NCBI GenBank assembly: GCA_949288715.1
Contig: CASELH010000004.1
Span: 21,626-85,625, forward strand
Length of the DNA stretch: 64,000 bases
Origin: an uncultured Bacteroides sp.
Lineage (GTDB): Bacteria > Bacteroidota > Bacteroidia > Bacteroidales > Bacteroidaceae
Direction: 5' to 3'
In this document: positions 45,899 through 56,600 of the stretch, one piece after another
Layout of the letters: each line of letters begins with the position of its first letter
How positions within the stretch are numbered: the first letter of the stretch is position 1
The notes under the pieces: generated by a model
Told to the model about the DNA's origin: nothing
Database searches by the model: none
Seen by the model: the letters and a program-made list of their open reading frames with translations, nothing else
Position numbers and translations under genes: made by a program

Positions 45899-47341
45899 TC
45901 ATTGTTTCAATAACGGTTGCGTGCGTTTCCACTTGGCATGCCACACGGCAAACCACGTGCCTGCCACCACCAAAGCTGCCAAGGCTATGTAAAGCGAAGC
46001 CGACGGGGAAATGCCGAAACCTTCGGGTGCCACACAAATGTAAGTGGTGCATACCGCCGTCATGAACATGGCAGGTATATAAGTGACATAGAAAATACCC
46101 CCTTTCCGTTCGCGCACCAGGTAAACAGTGACAGCCCACAAAGTGAAGACCGACAATGTTTGGTTTGACCAGGCAAAGTATCGCCAGATGCGGTCGAATC
46201 CATCGGCATCCTTCAAGCTATAAAGCAACAGCCCGATAGCTGCCAGAAACATAGGCACACAGATGTACAGGCGCCTCCGGATGGACTTCTGCTCCAAGCC
46301 TAGGAAATCTGCCACGATGAGACGTGCCGAGCGAAAAGCCGTATCGCCACTGGTGATGGGGGCAGCAATCACGCCAAGTACGGCAAGCACACCGCCCACC
46401 GTGCCCAACCAGTCTTTGGTGATGGCATCCACTATGACCGCCGCATTGCTTTCGCCCATGCCGTTCTCGCCGAAGAACCACGTAGCGGCAGCCGCCCAAA
46501 TCAATGCGACGATGCCTTCGGTTATCATCGCTCCGTAAAACACAGGGCGGCCATGGCGCTCACTCGTCATGCAACGGGCCATGAGCGGACTTTGCGTGGC
46601 ATGAAAACCACTGATGGCGCCACAAGCAATGCTGACAAACATAATGGGGAAGATGGGCAATGTGGCGGCATCGGGATGCGTATTGTGCACGCCGTCCCAA
46701 AGTTCGGGCAAGGCAGGATGAAGCACATACAGCATCACCAGTAGCCCGACGGCCATGAACAGCAATGCCACTGCAAATATAGGATATATCTTGCCGATAA
46801 TCTTGTCGATAGGTAGCATGGTAGCCAGTATGTAATACAGGAAGACCACTACTATCCAAAACGTCGTATCCAGCACCTCAGGCGTCAGGCTGGCCAGCAA
46901 GCCCGCAGGCCCTGCCACAAACACGGCGCCCACCAGCACCATCAGTATCACGGTAAACACCCGCATTACCTGCTTGGTAGTCACACCCAAGTAGCGGCCG
47001 ATGATTTCCGGCAGGCTCTCGCCACCGTGCCTCAATGAAAGCATGCCCGACAGATAGTCGTGTACCGCGCCGGCAAAAATACTGCCCAGCACAATCCACA
47101 GGTAAGAAGCCGTACCGAACTTGGCACCCATGATAGCACCGAAGATAGGTCCAAGGCCGGCAATGTTGAGGAATTGAATCATGAATATCTTCCACGTGGG
47201 AAGCGGAATGTAATCCACGCCATCGGTCTTAGTCAAAGCAGGCGTCTTACGGTCGTCAGGGCCGAAAATACGTTCCACGAAACGGCCGTAAATGAAATAA
47301 CCGGCAATCAGTGCCAGCAAGCAAAGTGTAAATGTAATCAT
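45899..47341 (-). CDS. cstA: Carbon starvation protein CstA (pyruvate/peptide transporter family)
   Basis: A 480-aa inner membrane protein with about 13 hydrophobic helices. CstA motifs are DYIPLPTWKIFMIQFLNIAG, GPIFGAIMGAKFG, GAVHDYLSGMLSLRHGG and ISGFHATQSPLMARCM. The E. coli protein (about 700 aa) is longer; this short form is common in Bacteroidetes. Members import pyruvate or peptides. ATG 47341 (MITFTLCLLALIAG) is chosen because the upstream open frame is non-homologous. A -7-like box TACATTTG lies on the minus strand at 47365-47372. Confidence 0.92.
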   Translation of the reverse strand: MITFTLCLLALIAGYFIYGRFVERIFGPDDRKTPALTKTDGVDYIPLPTWKIFMIQFLNIAGLGPIFGAIMGAKFGTASYLWIVLGSIFAGAVHDYLSGMLSLRHGGESLPEIIGRYLGVTTKQVMRVFTVILMVLVGAVFVAGPAGLLASLTPEVLDTTFWIVVVFLYYILATMLPIDKIIGKIYPIFAVALLFMAVGLLVMLYVLHPALPELWDGVHNTHPDAATLPIFPIMFVSIACGAISGFHATQSPLMARCMTSERHGRPVFYGAMITEGIVALIWAAAATWFFGENGMGESNAAVIVDAITKDWLGTVGGVLAVLGVIAAPITSGDTAFRSARLIVADFLGLEQKSIRRRLYICVPMFLAAIGLLLYSLKDADGFDRIWRYFAWSNQTLSVFTLWAVTVYLVRERKGGIFYVTYIPAMFMTAVCTTYICVAPEGFGISPSASLYIALAALVVAGTWFAVWHAKWKRTQPLLKQ

Positions 47342-47442
47342 GGTTATGTTTGTTATTAGCCGTGCAAATGTAGCAGTTTCCCTGATACTTTGCACGATTT
47401 TGTCCCATGTTTTGCGTATATTCGCCGCAAAATACACCAATA

Positions 47443-48927
47443 ATGAAGAACTATATCATCACCACCCTGCTGGCATTCATCTTCCTGCCTGTACTTTGCA
47501 CCCTCCAGGCCCAGCCCAAACAGGAAGTTCGCGCAGCCTGGATAACCGCTGTCTACGGGCTGGACTGGCCACGCACCCGTGCCACTTCGCCCGAAGGCAT
47601 CCGCCGGCAAAAGGAAGAACTCATTGAGATACTCGACCGCCTGAAGCAGGCTAATTTCAACACCGTATTGTTCCAGACGCGCACGCGGGGCGATGTGCTC
47701 TACCGCTCGGGCATTGAGCCCATGAACTCCATACTGACCGGTCGCGAAAACTCCGACCCGGGCTACGACCCTCTGGCCTTTGCCGTGGAAGAATGCCATA
47801 AGCGCGGTATGGAGTGCCATGCCTGGATGGTGGCCATCCCCCTGGGCAGCCGACGCCACGCACAGAGGCTGGGCAAGAAGTCCGTCACCCGGCGGCAACC
47901 GGAAATCTGTGTGTCCTACAACCGCCAGTACTTTCTCAACCCCGGTCACCCGAAAACCAAGGAGTACCTGATGAGCCTTGTCCGCGAAGTAGTAAGCCGC
48001 TATGATGTGGATGGCATCCACCTTGACTACCTGCGCTATCCCAACAAGGCACGCAACTTCCCCGACCGCATCCAATATCGCCGCTACGCCCAGGGGCGCG
48101 ACCTTGCCCAATGGCGTCGCGACAACCTGACAGAGATACTGCGCCATATATATAAAGGTGTGAAGCAGCTGAAGCCATGGGTCAAGGTAAGCACCTGCCC
48201 GGTGGGCAAATACCGCGACGTGGCCCGCTACTCCTCCAAGGGGTGGAACGCTTTCCACAGCGTGCACCAGGACGTGCAAGGTTGGCTGGGCGAGGGCATA
48301 CAAGACCAGATATATCCCATGCTCTACTTCCGGGGCAATAATTTCTACCCCTTTGTTCTCGACTGGCAGGAACAGTCCGCCGGGCGGCATGTTGTCCCCG
48401 GCCTTGGTGTTTACTTCCTCGATCCGGCTGAGGGCAACTGGACACTGGACGAGGTGGAAAGGCAGATAAACTTCTGCCGCGCGCATGGACTGGCCGGACA
48501 GGCACACTACCGCGTGAAGTACGTGATGGACAATACCCAAGGCCTGCGCGACATGCTCGAAGCCCGTTTTTATACCACTCCGGCCCTGCAACCCGCCATG
48601 CCTTGGCTGGACGATATTGCTCCCACCGCGCCCGACAGCTTAAGAGCATGTCCCATCGCCACCGGCTACACCAGTCTGACCTGGCATCCCGCCACGGACA
48701 ATGACCCGGTAAATCCGCCCACTTACGTGGTCTACGCATCGGACACTGTGCCCGTCGACACCACCGACCCCCGCAACATTGTGGCCACCGGTGTGAGAGA
48801 CACTACTTATGTTTATGCCCCCGTCTATCCCTGGATGCGCCGCCACCACTTCGCCGTCACTGCTATCGACCGCTACGGCAACGAAGGGGAAGCCGCAGAA
48901 ACCTCCCTTCCCTTGTCTTCGGAATAA
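47443..48927 (+). CDS. GH10-like glycosyl hydrolase (YngK/DUF187 family), secreted
   Basis: A 494-aa exported protein with signal peptide MKNYIITTLLAFIFLPVLC and mature start near QAQPKQEVRAAWITAVYGLD. The catalytic-barrel family is GHL10/DUF187: LKQANFNTVLFQTRTRGDVL, DPLAFAVEECHKRGMECHAW, YDVDGIHLDYLRYPNKA and QIYPMLYFRGNNFYPFV. The C-terminal ~110 residues form a fibronectin-type-III-like domain (GYTSLTWHPATDNDP...YVVYASDT). Relatives cleave peptidoglycan- or host-glycan-type polymers; the substrate is undetermined. ATG 47443 gives a clean signal peptide; the ATG at 47407 does not. Confidence 0.85.
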   Translation: MKNYIITTLLAFIFLPVLCTLQAQPKQEVRAAWITAVYGLDWPRTRATSPEGIRRQKEELIEILDRLKQANFNTVLFQTRTRGDVLYRSGIEPMNSILTGRENSDPGYDPLAFAVEECHKRGMECHAWMVAIPLGSRRHAQRLGKKSVTRRQPEICVSYNRQYFLNPGHPKTKEYLMSLVREVVSRYDVDGIHLDYLRYPNKARNFPDRIQYRRYAQGRDLAQWRRDNLTEILRHIYKGVKQLKPWVKVSTCPVGKYRDVARYSSKGWNAFHSVHQDVQGWLGEGIQDQIYPMLYFRGNNFYPFVLDWQEQSAGRHVVPGLGVYFLDPAEGNWTLDEVERQINFCRAHGLAGQAHYRVKYVMDNTQGLRDMLEARFYTTPALQPAMPWLDDIAPTAPDSLRACPIATGYTSLTWHPATDNDPVNPPTYVVYASDTVPVDTTDPRNIVATGVRDTTYVYAPVYPWMRRHHFAVTAIDRYGNEGEAAETSLPLSSE

Positions 48928-49001
48928 GCAAGAACTTCATGCCTATTTGGCAAGAAAAAGGGGAGGAATCAACAAGAAAAAAGGAAGAAATAAGCAAGAT
49001 T

Positions 49002-50279
49002 TTACTTCTTCATCGCTCCTGCCGCCGCTGCCCCTTGGCTTGGAGCCTTGGCCTGCTGACCTTCGACAAGGCCGAGGGATTGCAGCATCTCCTGCGTGGC
49101 ATATTGGGCAGGGGCTTCGAGGAGGGTCACTATCCAGCGGTTGGCATTCTTGTCCCACACCTGACGGGCTATTTGTACAATGTCAAAGGTCTGTGGCTGG
49201 ACACGCTTGCGGCGCTTCCAATCGGCATTCCATAAGTCCTTGTCACGCTCAAAGGCAGGATTGATGTCGCAGGTTTCCTTAATGGTCATCGACATTTTGT
49301 ACTGACCCGTTCCCCAGGCATCGTGGTAGTTGCCCTCGGCATCGCGCACGCCAATGTAGGAGCGCGGCACGATGAAGCAATCGCCCACCACTTCGCATCC
49401 CGGGCGCTCGCCTTGCGAGGCATAGTAGCGGAACACCGTGTCGGCATCCAGTTGGTCTTCCTTGATGGGAAGGTCTATGCTGAAGTTGCCCAGCGGATGG
49501 TCGTTATGCACCTGAATGGCCTGATTTATCCACGACGAGGTGACTGCCAGGTCGATGCGCAAGCGCAGGTTGGTACGCTCGCTGAAGGAGAACTGATGTC
49601 GGTCGGCAAAGGGTGCCGTGCTGTCGTTGGGCAGATCGCACAGAATGGGGTTGAACACCAAGGTATCGAGCTTCAGCTGGAACTTGGAATGGCGTAAAAT
49701 GCGGCTCAATGCCACCTCGGAAGTATCGAGCCGACAGGAGATGTAGAGTACAGTGTCCTGTCCACGCCTTTGCAGGCATCCAAAGCCGTTGAAGGACATA
49801 GAGCCGGGGTCGAGCGCACCAACGGTGGATATGGAAGAATAGAAGTCGTCCAGATTTTCCAGCATGAACAGTGTCTTTTCAAAGTGGTTCTCCTTGAGCA
49901 TGGCTTGCTTCCATTGGTTTTTCTTGTTTTTCTTGTAGTTCACAAGGTTGCCCACAAAGTTGACTCCGGTAGACACCAGTCCGGTGATGCCACCCGATAT
50001 CAACCCTGTGGCACTGCTTTTGGTCACGCTGAACAGGTCGTCCAGAAATCCGCGTGAACCGCGTCCGCGCAGTCCTTCCACTTGTTCTTCCCAGCGGTCA
50101 GTCAGCTTCAGCGAGGCACAAGAATCTTGATAGACGAACAGATTGTAATTGGTGACATTGACCGAAGGCGCATTCTTTGCATCCGTTCCACGAGGCGGCA
50201 TGGCAGGGCCTTGGGCAAAAGTTGCGCCACACACCAAGGTGGCAAGCAACAGGGATAAGGAAATCTTGCAATTCATCAT
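49002..50279 (-). CDS. Secreted protein of unknown function with glycine-rich hydrophobic segment
   Basis: A 425-aa exported protein (signal MMNCKISLSLLLATLVCGAT; the second Met gives one residue less) that I do not recognise. Residues about 88-113 are a glycine-spaced hydrophobic stretch (SSATGLISGGITGLVSTGVN then FVGNLV) followed by a lysine cluster, which could insert in or lie on a membrane. The remainder is beta-rich, with IPRSYIGVRDA-like strands, and the tail is Ala/Gly/Gln rich. It is the last gene of the leftward CHAT cluster, 37 bp after the first CHAT protein, so it is probably co-expressed and a possible partner or substrate. Confidence 0.75.
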   Translation of the reverse strand: MMNCKISLSLLLATLVCGATFAQGPAMPPRGTDAKNAPSVNVTNYNLFVYQDSCASLKLTDRWEEQVEGLRGRGSRGFLDDLFSVTKSSATGLISGGITGLVSTGVNFVGNLVNYKKNKKNQWKQAMLKENHFEKTLFMLENLDDFYSSISTVGALDPGSMSFNGFGCLQRRGQDTVLYISCRLDTSEVALSRILRHSKFQLKLDTLVFNPILCDLPNDSTAPFADRHQFSFSERTNLRLRIDLAVTSSWINQAIQVHNDHPLGNFSIDLPIKEDQLDADTVFRYYASQGERPGCEVVGDCFIVPRSYIGVRDAEGNYHDAWGTGQYKMSMTIKETCDINPAFERDKDLWNADWKRRKRVQPQTFDIVQIARQVWDKNANRWIVTLLEAPAQYATQEMLQSLGLVEGQQAKAPSQGAAAAGAMKK

Positions 50280-50316
50280 AATATAGGTTGTTTTTTATGG
50301 GTTTGTGGTAGAAATA

Positions 50317-52806
50317 TCATAACGCATCAATCAGTACAAAAGCCGCCCAATAGCGGGGAGAGCCGTAGCTCGCCTTCGAGGGCTGAGATACCCGCCGGGC
50401 CGACAAAGTGGTAGGCGAGAAAAAGGTTTGCATATCGGGTGGAGCCTCTTCTGTTCGCAGGGTTTGCTGGGCGGCGGCCAAGGCTTGGCGCGGAGTCATG
50501 CCACGCTTGGCCAGATTGTTGTAAAACAAGGTCATGAGCCGTTGTGTGGCCCGGTCATCTACCTCCCACAGCGACATGAGAATGGCACCTGCCCCGGCTT
50601 TTTTCAGTCCACGCGGCAATCCGGCTACCCCGTCGATGGTGACACGCCCCAAGCCCGTCTGACAGGCGGAAAGCACGGCCAGCCGCACCTGGCTCAGGTC
50701 GAGGTCGCACAACTCGCGGGCGGTGAGGATGCCGTCTTCGCACGCCTCATTGCCCGGCAAAGAACGGGCGCACCGGTTGGCTCCAGCCAGTACCAGCCCG
50801 CACCGCAGCAGGGAGAGGTCCTCGGGGATGCTATCCTTGGCATACACCAAGCGCGGCGCCACCCGGTAATCGGTACAGAAGCCATGGGTGGAGATGTGCA
50901 CCACGCCGCTCTCTTGCATTCCGCGCTTCAAGGCATCTTCCGTTCCTTCCGCTTCCACCAGCAGGCGGAAGCGTCCTTCACCGGCCAGGAGGATGCCAAT
51001 ACTGTCTACTTCTGCCCGCGACCCCGGCAGGTAGGGGAATCCGCCTCCCGTGGCAGGAGGCATGCCATCGCGCAGCAGGGTTTGGCTTCCGCTGCGGTCG
51101 GGCACGTTGCCCATATGGTGCACTGCGGAGGAAGCATCGTCATAATTCAGCCCACCTACAAGCAACACGGAAAGATTTGCTTCCGACTTCGTCCTGCGCT
51201 CACAAAGTTGCCTTGAAGAAGACAAGCGGACAAGGCGGCAATCCGGGCGGTCGAAATTTAGGTATTCTATAGCCAGAAGATGCATCAGGCCATCGGGCAC
51301 GAAGTAGACCTCGGCTCCCTGCGGCACATGCTTCATGATGTCCGCCCATACAGCCCGCCCCAACAGGGTATCCGTATAAAGCAGGTTTTTGTCACTCCCC
51401 AGTCGGGAGTAGATGGCTTGCTTCACCGTTTTGCCTCCTTCCAGCGGATGGCTTTCTATTTCCGTTTGGGTAAACAGGGGGATGAACCGGGCAGGCTGTG
51501 CCTTTCCTGCCAGCAAGGCGGCATAGCGAACGGTGTCGTTGCGTGTGTATTGAATGAACTCCACAATGCGGTCTCGGTTGTTGTTCAGCGCTCTCCGCAC
51601 CTCATCGCCGTCGATGGAAAGGCTCCTTCCGAACGCGCCCAACTTGCTGACTTGCCGGACAAGTGTGCGTTCCAACGAATCGGCTTGCCAGGCCAGTGCA
51701 TCGCGTTCCGCGCCGGCCGGAAGGGTGCGCAGCCTGAAGCGAAGGTTTTTCAGCCGGGCATAGTCGGCCGAATGCTGCTCGTCTTGTGACAAGAATTGCT
51801 GAAAGTTCGTGCCCGCCTGCTGCAAAACCGATTTAGAGAATACCGCCACGTCGAACAGAAAGGCCGGATCGGTTTGTTCCGTGGCGTAGCATTCGGCCAG
51901 CAAAGGGGCATGTGCCGCCCAAAAGTTCTGCCTTTCGCCTTCTGTCATGTAGGCAAAATTGCGCAGGATATAACTGCGCTCCTTGTGGAAATACTCCTTG
52001 AACAAACGCACGGCGGAAGGAAGGTCGGATTGCTTCAGCAGAATTTCGGCCTTCTTGCGAAGCGAGACGAGGTAATCGGGGTGCTCGTCGCCCAAGTGGG
52101 CACGTTGCCAGCGTAGTGCGGCATCTATCTGCTGCAAGGCCTCTTCATGGTTGCCGCACTCGGCCTCAACCACGGCCAGGTTGGCAAGACATACATATCG
52201 GTCTGCCCGGTCGTCGGGATACAGGCGGACGGCTTGCGCCAAAGATTTCCGTGCATCCTCATACTGTTCGGTGGCCCACTCCACGTATCCTTTGTTCTGC
52301 AAGGCCGTGCGATAGATGCCGGCTTCGGAAGGGCTGCTTTGCAAGGCCTGTTCCAACAGGCGGAGGGCATCGTGCGGGCGGTTCATGCGCAAGTAGGCCG
52401 ACGAGAGGTTGACGAGGCGCGTGCTTTCGGCATCGTCCTCCGCGAAGTGCAGGCCTTCCAGGTAGGCAATGACTTCTTCGTATTGTCCGCTAAGCAGCCA
52501 CAGGCCGCTGAGATTGAGCAAAACACGCTCGCGGTTCGCCCCACGTTGCATGCCCAGTAGAAGGGTGTTGTAGCGTATGGCCTCCGTGTAGTTGCCAATG
52601 TACTTATAAGAGCGCGCCAAGGCTTCGTAAAGCCGGCGGCTTTGCGAAAGATTGATAGGCTCTGCCTGCCGATACCAGCGGATGGCCGACTCATAATCGC
52701 CCTGCTCCATACTGGCATCGCCCAGCGCCATGGGGCTCGTCTGCGCCATGACGCTTGCCGCCAGCCACAGGCCTGCACATAGCAACAGGATTCTTTTTTT
52801 CTTCAT
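50317..52806 (-). CDS. Secreted TPR-CHAT (caspase-like) protein, 829 aa
   Basis: A signal peptide (MKKKRILLLCAGLWLAASVMAQ) is followed by TPR repeats (about 25-270; for example QGDYESAIRWYRQAE, NYTEAIRYNTLLL, MNRPHDALRLLEQAL). A helical linker precedes a C-terminal CHAT peptidase domain (about 560-829). The caspase-like dyad is present: His about residue 641 in VVHISTHGF and Cys about 715 in VLSACQTGLG. A conserved DGILTAREL segment lies between them. ATG 52806 is preferred to the upstream ATG because it starts the signal peptide. The predicted location is periplasm or surface, unlike cytoplasmic defence CHAT proteins. It lies 8 bp after the 224-aa gene. Confidence 0.85.
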   Translation of the reverse strand: MKKKRILLLCAGLWLAASVMAQTSPMALGDASMEQGDYESAIRWYRQAEPINLSQSRRLYEALARSYKYIGNYTEAIRYNTLLLGMQRGANRERVLLNLSGLWLLSGQYEEVIAYLEGLHFAEDDAESTRLVNLSSAYLRMNRPHDALRLLEQALQSSPSEAGIYRTALQNKGYVEWATEQYEDARKSLAQAVRLYPDDRADRYVCLANLAVVEAECGNHEEALQQIDAALRWQRAHLGDEHPDYLVSLRKKAEILLKQSDLPSAVRLFKEYFHKERSYILRNFAYMTEGERQNFWAAHAPLLAECYATEQTDPAFLFDVAVFSKSVLQQAGTNFQQFLSQDEQHSADYARLKNLRFRLRTLPAGAERDALAWQADSLERTLVRQVSKLGAFGRSLSIDGDEVRRALNNNRDRIVEFIQYTRNDTVRYAALLAGKAQPARFIPLFTQTEIESHPLEGGKTVKQAIYSRLGSDKNLLYTDTLLGRAVWADIMKHVPQGAEVYFVPDGLMHLLAIEYLNFDRPDCRLVRLSSSRQLCERRTKSEANLSVLLVGGLNYDDASSAVHHMGNVPDRSGSQTLLRDGMPPATGGGFPYLPGSRAEVDSIGILLAGEGRFRLLVEAEGTEDALKRGMQESGVVHISTHGFCTDYRVAPRLVYAKDSIPEDLSLLRCGLVLAGANRCARSLPGNEACEDGILTARELCDLDLSQVRLAVLSACQTGLGRVTIDGVAGLPRGLKKAGAGAILMSLWEVDDRATQRLMTLFYNNLAKRGMTPRQALAAAQQTLRTEEAPPDMQTFFSPTTLSARRVSQPSKASYGSPRYWAAFVLIDAL

Positions 52807-52814
52807 CACACAGC

Positions 52815-53489
52815 TCAATTAGTAACGATGATGACACTGATGTCTTGGTCCGACGTGTTTTCCACCTCGATGTTGTAGTCGCTGAAGCGTGGCATGCTCC
52901 ACACCACTTCGGCAGAAGGTTTTCCGGAGGGGGACACGTCTTTCACTTCCACTTTGTTCTTCGGGTCTTTGACGGTAAGGTTGACCATCCCTCCATTCTC
53001 GGCCACCACAAACAGCTCTTTGGGGCCTGAACCTTTCGACTTATACACGCACTTTCCCCCGGCGGCAATGGCCCGGTGGATGTACTTGCAGTCGTAGCCG
53101 TCGTTCCGCAGCAGGGTGGGCTCTTCGAGTGCAATGGGTTGCAGGTCGGTGGCCAGAAGGGTGTCGACATAGGCGGGGTCGAACTTCAGGTGGCCATCCA
53201 TCGGCACGGAGGCCTGGGTGTCGACATCATAGAAGCGGTCGTACTTCATCAAAGCAATGGTTTGTCCGTTGTAGACGAAGTTGCCCCCGGTGGCTTGGTA
53301 AGTCTTCTGGTTGAACTCCTTCAGGCAATCTTCGATGGCGGCGATGTCCTGACTGCCGACGCCTTCGCGAACCTTCAGGCAATATTCCTTAAACAACTCC
53401 ATTTTAGGAGACAAACGGGTAGTCTGCGCCCGCATACAGGCGGGACACGCACAGAGGACAATGATGCACAGTGTAAAGAAGGTCTTCAT
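52815..53489 (-). CDS. Secreted protein of unknown function in the CHAT cluster
   Basis: A 224-aa exported protein; the signal is MKTFFTLCIIVLCACPACMR and the mature part begins near QTTRLSPKMELFKEYCLKVR. The first third is helical (about 25-60) and the rest beta-rich, ending SDYNIEVENTSDQDISVIIV. I do not recognise a family. It lies 8 bp upstream of the 829-aa CHAT gene and is likely translated from the same mRNA. The beta-rich C-terminal half could be an Ig-like adhesive or ligand-binding domain. Confidence 0.72.
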   Translation of the reverse strand: MKTFFTLCIIVLCACPACMRAQTTRLSPKMELFKEYCLKVREGVGSQDIAAIEDCLKEFNQKTYQATGGNFVYNGQTIALMKYDRFYDVDTQASVPMDGHLKFDPAYVDTLLATDLQPIALEEPTLLRNDGYDCKYIHRAIAAGGKCVYKSKGSGPKELFVVAENGGMVNLTVKDPKNKVEVKDVSPSGKPSAEVVWSMPRFSDYNIEVENTSDQDISVIIVTN

Positions 53490-53534
53490 TTCAGTTTGAG
53501 TATTAATAAGTTATACAATTCAAATATGTCGTTT

Positions 53535-53622
53535 GGTGGCGTTCCAACGCCAGCACGGTAGCGTTCTAACGCCAGCGTGGTAGCGATACTACGCTACCCG
53601 GCCGGTGATGCAACGCCAGCTT
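53535..53622. repeat. Palindrome array, four 22-bp units
   Basis: The array has four units of 22 bp (53535, 53557, 53579, 53601), each with ggtggcg/ggtagcg arms, a variable 6-nt centre (ttccaa, ttctaa, atacta, atgcaa) and cgccagc or cgctacc arms. It is the same family as 26561-26626. It abuts the stop codon of the 1270-aa CHAT gene and fills the gap to the 224-aa gene. Confidence 0.75.
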
Positions 53623-53623
53623 G

Positions 53624-56600
53624 CTACATGCCGTCGAGCAGGATGAAGGCCGCCCAATAGCGGGGCCGGTTGTACTTGCCGCCCTCCACCGTGCGCAGGT
53701 ATTGCTGGGCATTGTTGAAGGCCATGCGCTTGCTTTTCCCATCAAGCAGGTTGCGATAGAATTCGGTCATCAGCAGTCGGGTGGCTTGGTCGTCTACCTT
53801 CCAGAGGCTCATCATCAGGGTCTGCGCGCCGGCCTTCTTGAAGCCCCGTTGCAAGCCGAAGACGCCCTCGCCGGTCACCTCGCCCAGCCCTGTCTGGCAG
53901 GCGGAAAGCACCACCAGGTCGAGCCCACGGAAGTCGAGCCCGGAGAGTTCGAGGGCGGTCAGTATGCCGTCGTCCCGGCCGGCGGGCACCGTGCCGTTGC
54001 GCAAGGCCACATTTGCCCCGGCAAACAGCAAGCCGTTGCGCGAAAGCATCTTGTCCTCGGCCGGAATGGTCGGCATGTTTTCCAATTGGAGAAACGCCTC
54101 CAGATTGGCGATGGGAGATGCTTCGTCGGTATCCTTCCAGTAGAAACCGTGGGTAGCAATGTGCAATACGTTTTTCCGCGCGCCCGACAACCACTTGAAG
54201 GACTCTTCCGTCCCGTTCAGGCCATCGAATAGATGGCATTGCCTCCGGGTGTTGCTGAACAGTTGCACAATGTCCTCGGCTTCCCGCTCGGTGCCGGGCA
54301 GATTGGCCACGCCTCCGCGAAGGTCTTCCAGGTTGTCTACCACAGCGCGCGGGCGGAATACGTCCAGGTCTTTTTGCTCATTGTTCACCTCGGCCAAGGT
54401 CTGATAATCGGCATCAAACTCCAAGCCCCCGTAGACCACTGCATCAAGCTCACTTGTCTTTGCTTCTTGCAATGCGACCTCGCGGGTAGACGAAAGCCGG
54501 TACATTTCATAACGGTTGTTCATCACATCGCCGTCGGGCATAGTTGCATATTCTATAGCCGTGCTGTATAGCTGTCCTGCGGGGGAGAAATAAATGCGCT
54601 TCACCCCCTCCAATTCATCAGAAAGCGGATGCCATACGCAGCTCCACAAATCGGCCGTGTTATATAAATCGGTGGGAGCAATGCCGCTTATCCGGCTCTC
54701 TTGGCACAAGTCCACCCGGTGCGGGCAATCATACTCCGGCTTCACCACCAAGGCAATGTAGGAACGGTCATTATTAGCGTAAGGGGTCTGCACGAACTCT
54801 ATGGCAACCTCTCCGGGCCTCAGATGACGTTTCACGTCTTCCCATGTGATGGTCAGCTTTTGGGTATAGTCGCCATATTCTTTGGATATTTGCATGAGTC
54901 GCTTCTCCATGCGTTGGATTTGCCGGTTCAGCTGGTCGTATTCGGCTCCATTGCCATTGCTTTGCGCTAGTTTGGTAAGTCTTGCCCTGTGGGATTGGAT
55001 GTCTTCGTAAAGTTTCCGGGCGTCCTCATTTCCCTTTTCAGCAATAAGTTTGCCGACTTCCACCTCCGAGTTGAGCAGCAACCCTTTGCTAAGCAGCATG
55101 CTATTGTAGGCAGAAGGCAAGAGTTCGTCGCTACGATTCAGCTGCAACAAGCCCGGAAGTGTGTAGGTGAACCAGGCAGAATACTGATTCCAGAACAATG
55201 TCCGCTCGCGGTAGGTCATGCTTCGGAAATTGTTGCTTACGATGTCCGACAGCATACGGGTGATGTCGTTGGCATCAGCGGTGGTTTCGGCGGCTTGGTT
55301 CAAATCTGTTTGTATATTTACGCGGAAGCTAAGCAGTTGTACGAAGTATTGCGGATTGGTTTCCTTCATTTGTTGTACTTCTTGCAGCGTGGCATTGATA
55401 ACAGACAAAGCCCGCTGCGGGTTGCCATTCAATTGATAGACAAGCGCCAGCATTCCTTGATAGACAGCCGACATTACCGGATTAAAATTCAATATTTTCC
55501 TTATCCCATTAACTCCACGCTCCATGTAGTTTTGTGCCTCTTGGAAACGGCCTTTTTTCAGATAATTAAGGGCTACTATGATGAAAGCGTAGTTCGAAGT
55601 CAACCGTTGTAAGTCACCTGCTTTTTCGTTTAGCTGAAGTAAGGTATTCACTTTCTTTTCCATCACTTCATCCGGGTCGTTCTTTCTGATACTTGATATC
55701 ACATCGTTTGCTGCCAGAAAAATCCAAGTGGATGCGTCGGAATCCACAATGCTATCACGCTCTGTTCTGACTTGAAGCAATATTTTGTCTGCATTCAAGT
55801 AATCGCCCACATTCACATAATATTGGCAAAGGTTGGATTGCAGGTTTACATAGGTATCGTCTTTGGGTAGCGAGGCTCTTTCGTAAATGGATTTTGCCAA
55901 CAAGAAGCTTTGAAAAGCTTCATCGTTTTTTCCGCAGTTACTATAGATTTGCCCTAACGAAGACAGGAGGCTGCAATACCTAAATGTCTCTGTTATCCCA
56001 TTCTTTTCAGCTATGGCTTTCCCCTGAAGCAAGTAGCCGATGCCTTCATCATAACGATTATAACCGTTGGCGGCCATTGACCCGAGGTAGCTGTACAGCA
56101 TCACCCTGTCGAAAGCATTGATATTTGCGTTAGTGCGGGCTATCGGCTCAAGTTCGGTAAGGTATTTCCATAGCAAGTCTACCCCCTCGCTATTCATAAG
56201 AGGCTCTACCACAAAGTCCATGATGTCGAACAAGGCATGAAAGTTCATAACGTGTTCCTTCCCGAGCGTATTGCCAAAGGTGTTTAATATGGTTTTTATC
56301 ATATTTATGATTTCTTCCTGCGGCATACTATCTATGTTCTGGTGGAGATAATGTTGGCACAATATAGCATAATCGGCCGAGTCTGTCCAACCTATTTCCT
56401 CCATCTCTTTCTTAACGGTGGACACAGCAGTTTTTGCCTCCGGTTGGTTTGTCCGGGCAGCGGAAAGGGCATAACACAGTTCATTGGAATAGTAATAGTA
56501 GCTTTCCTTATCGCCTTCCGCCTCGAATATGGACTTTGCTTCTTGGGCGTAGCGGTAGGCATCTTCCACCTTTTCCAAATAGCTGGATGTAGTGGCTGCT

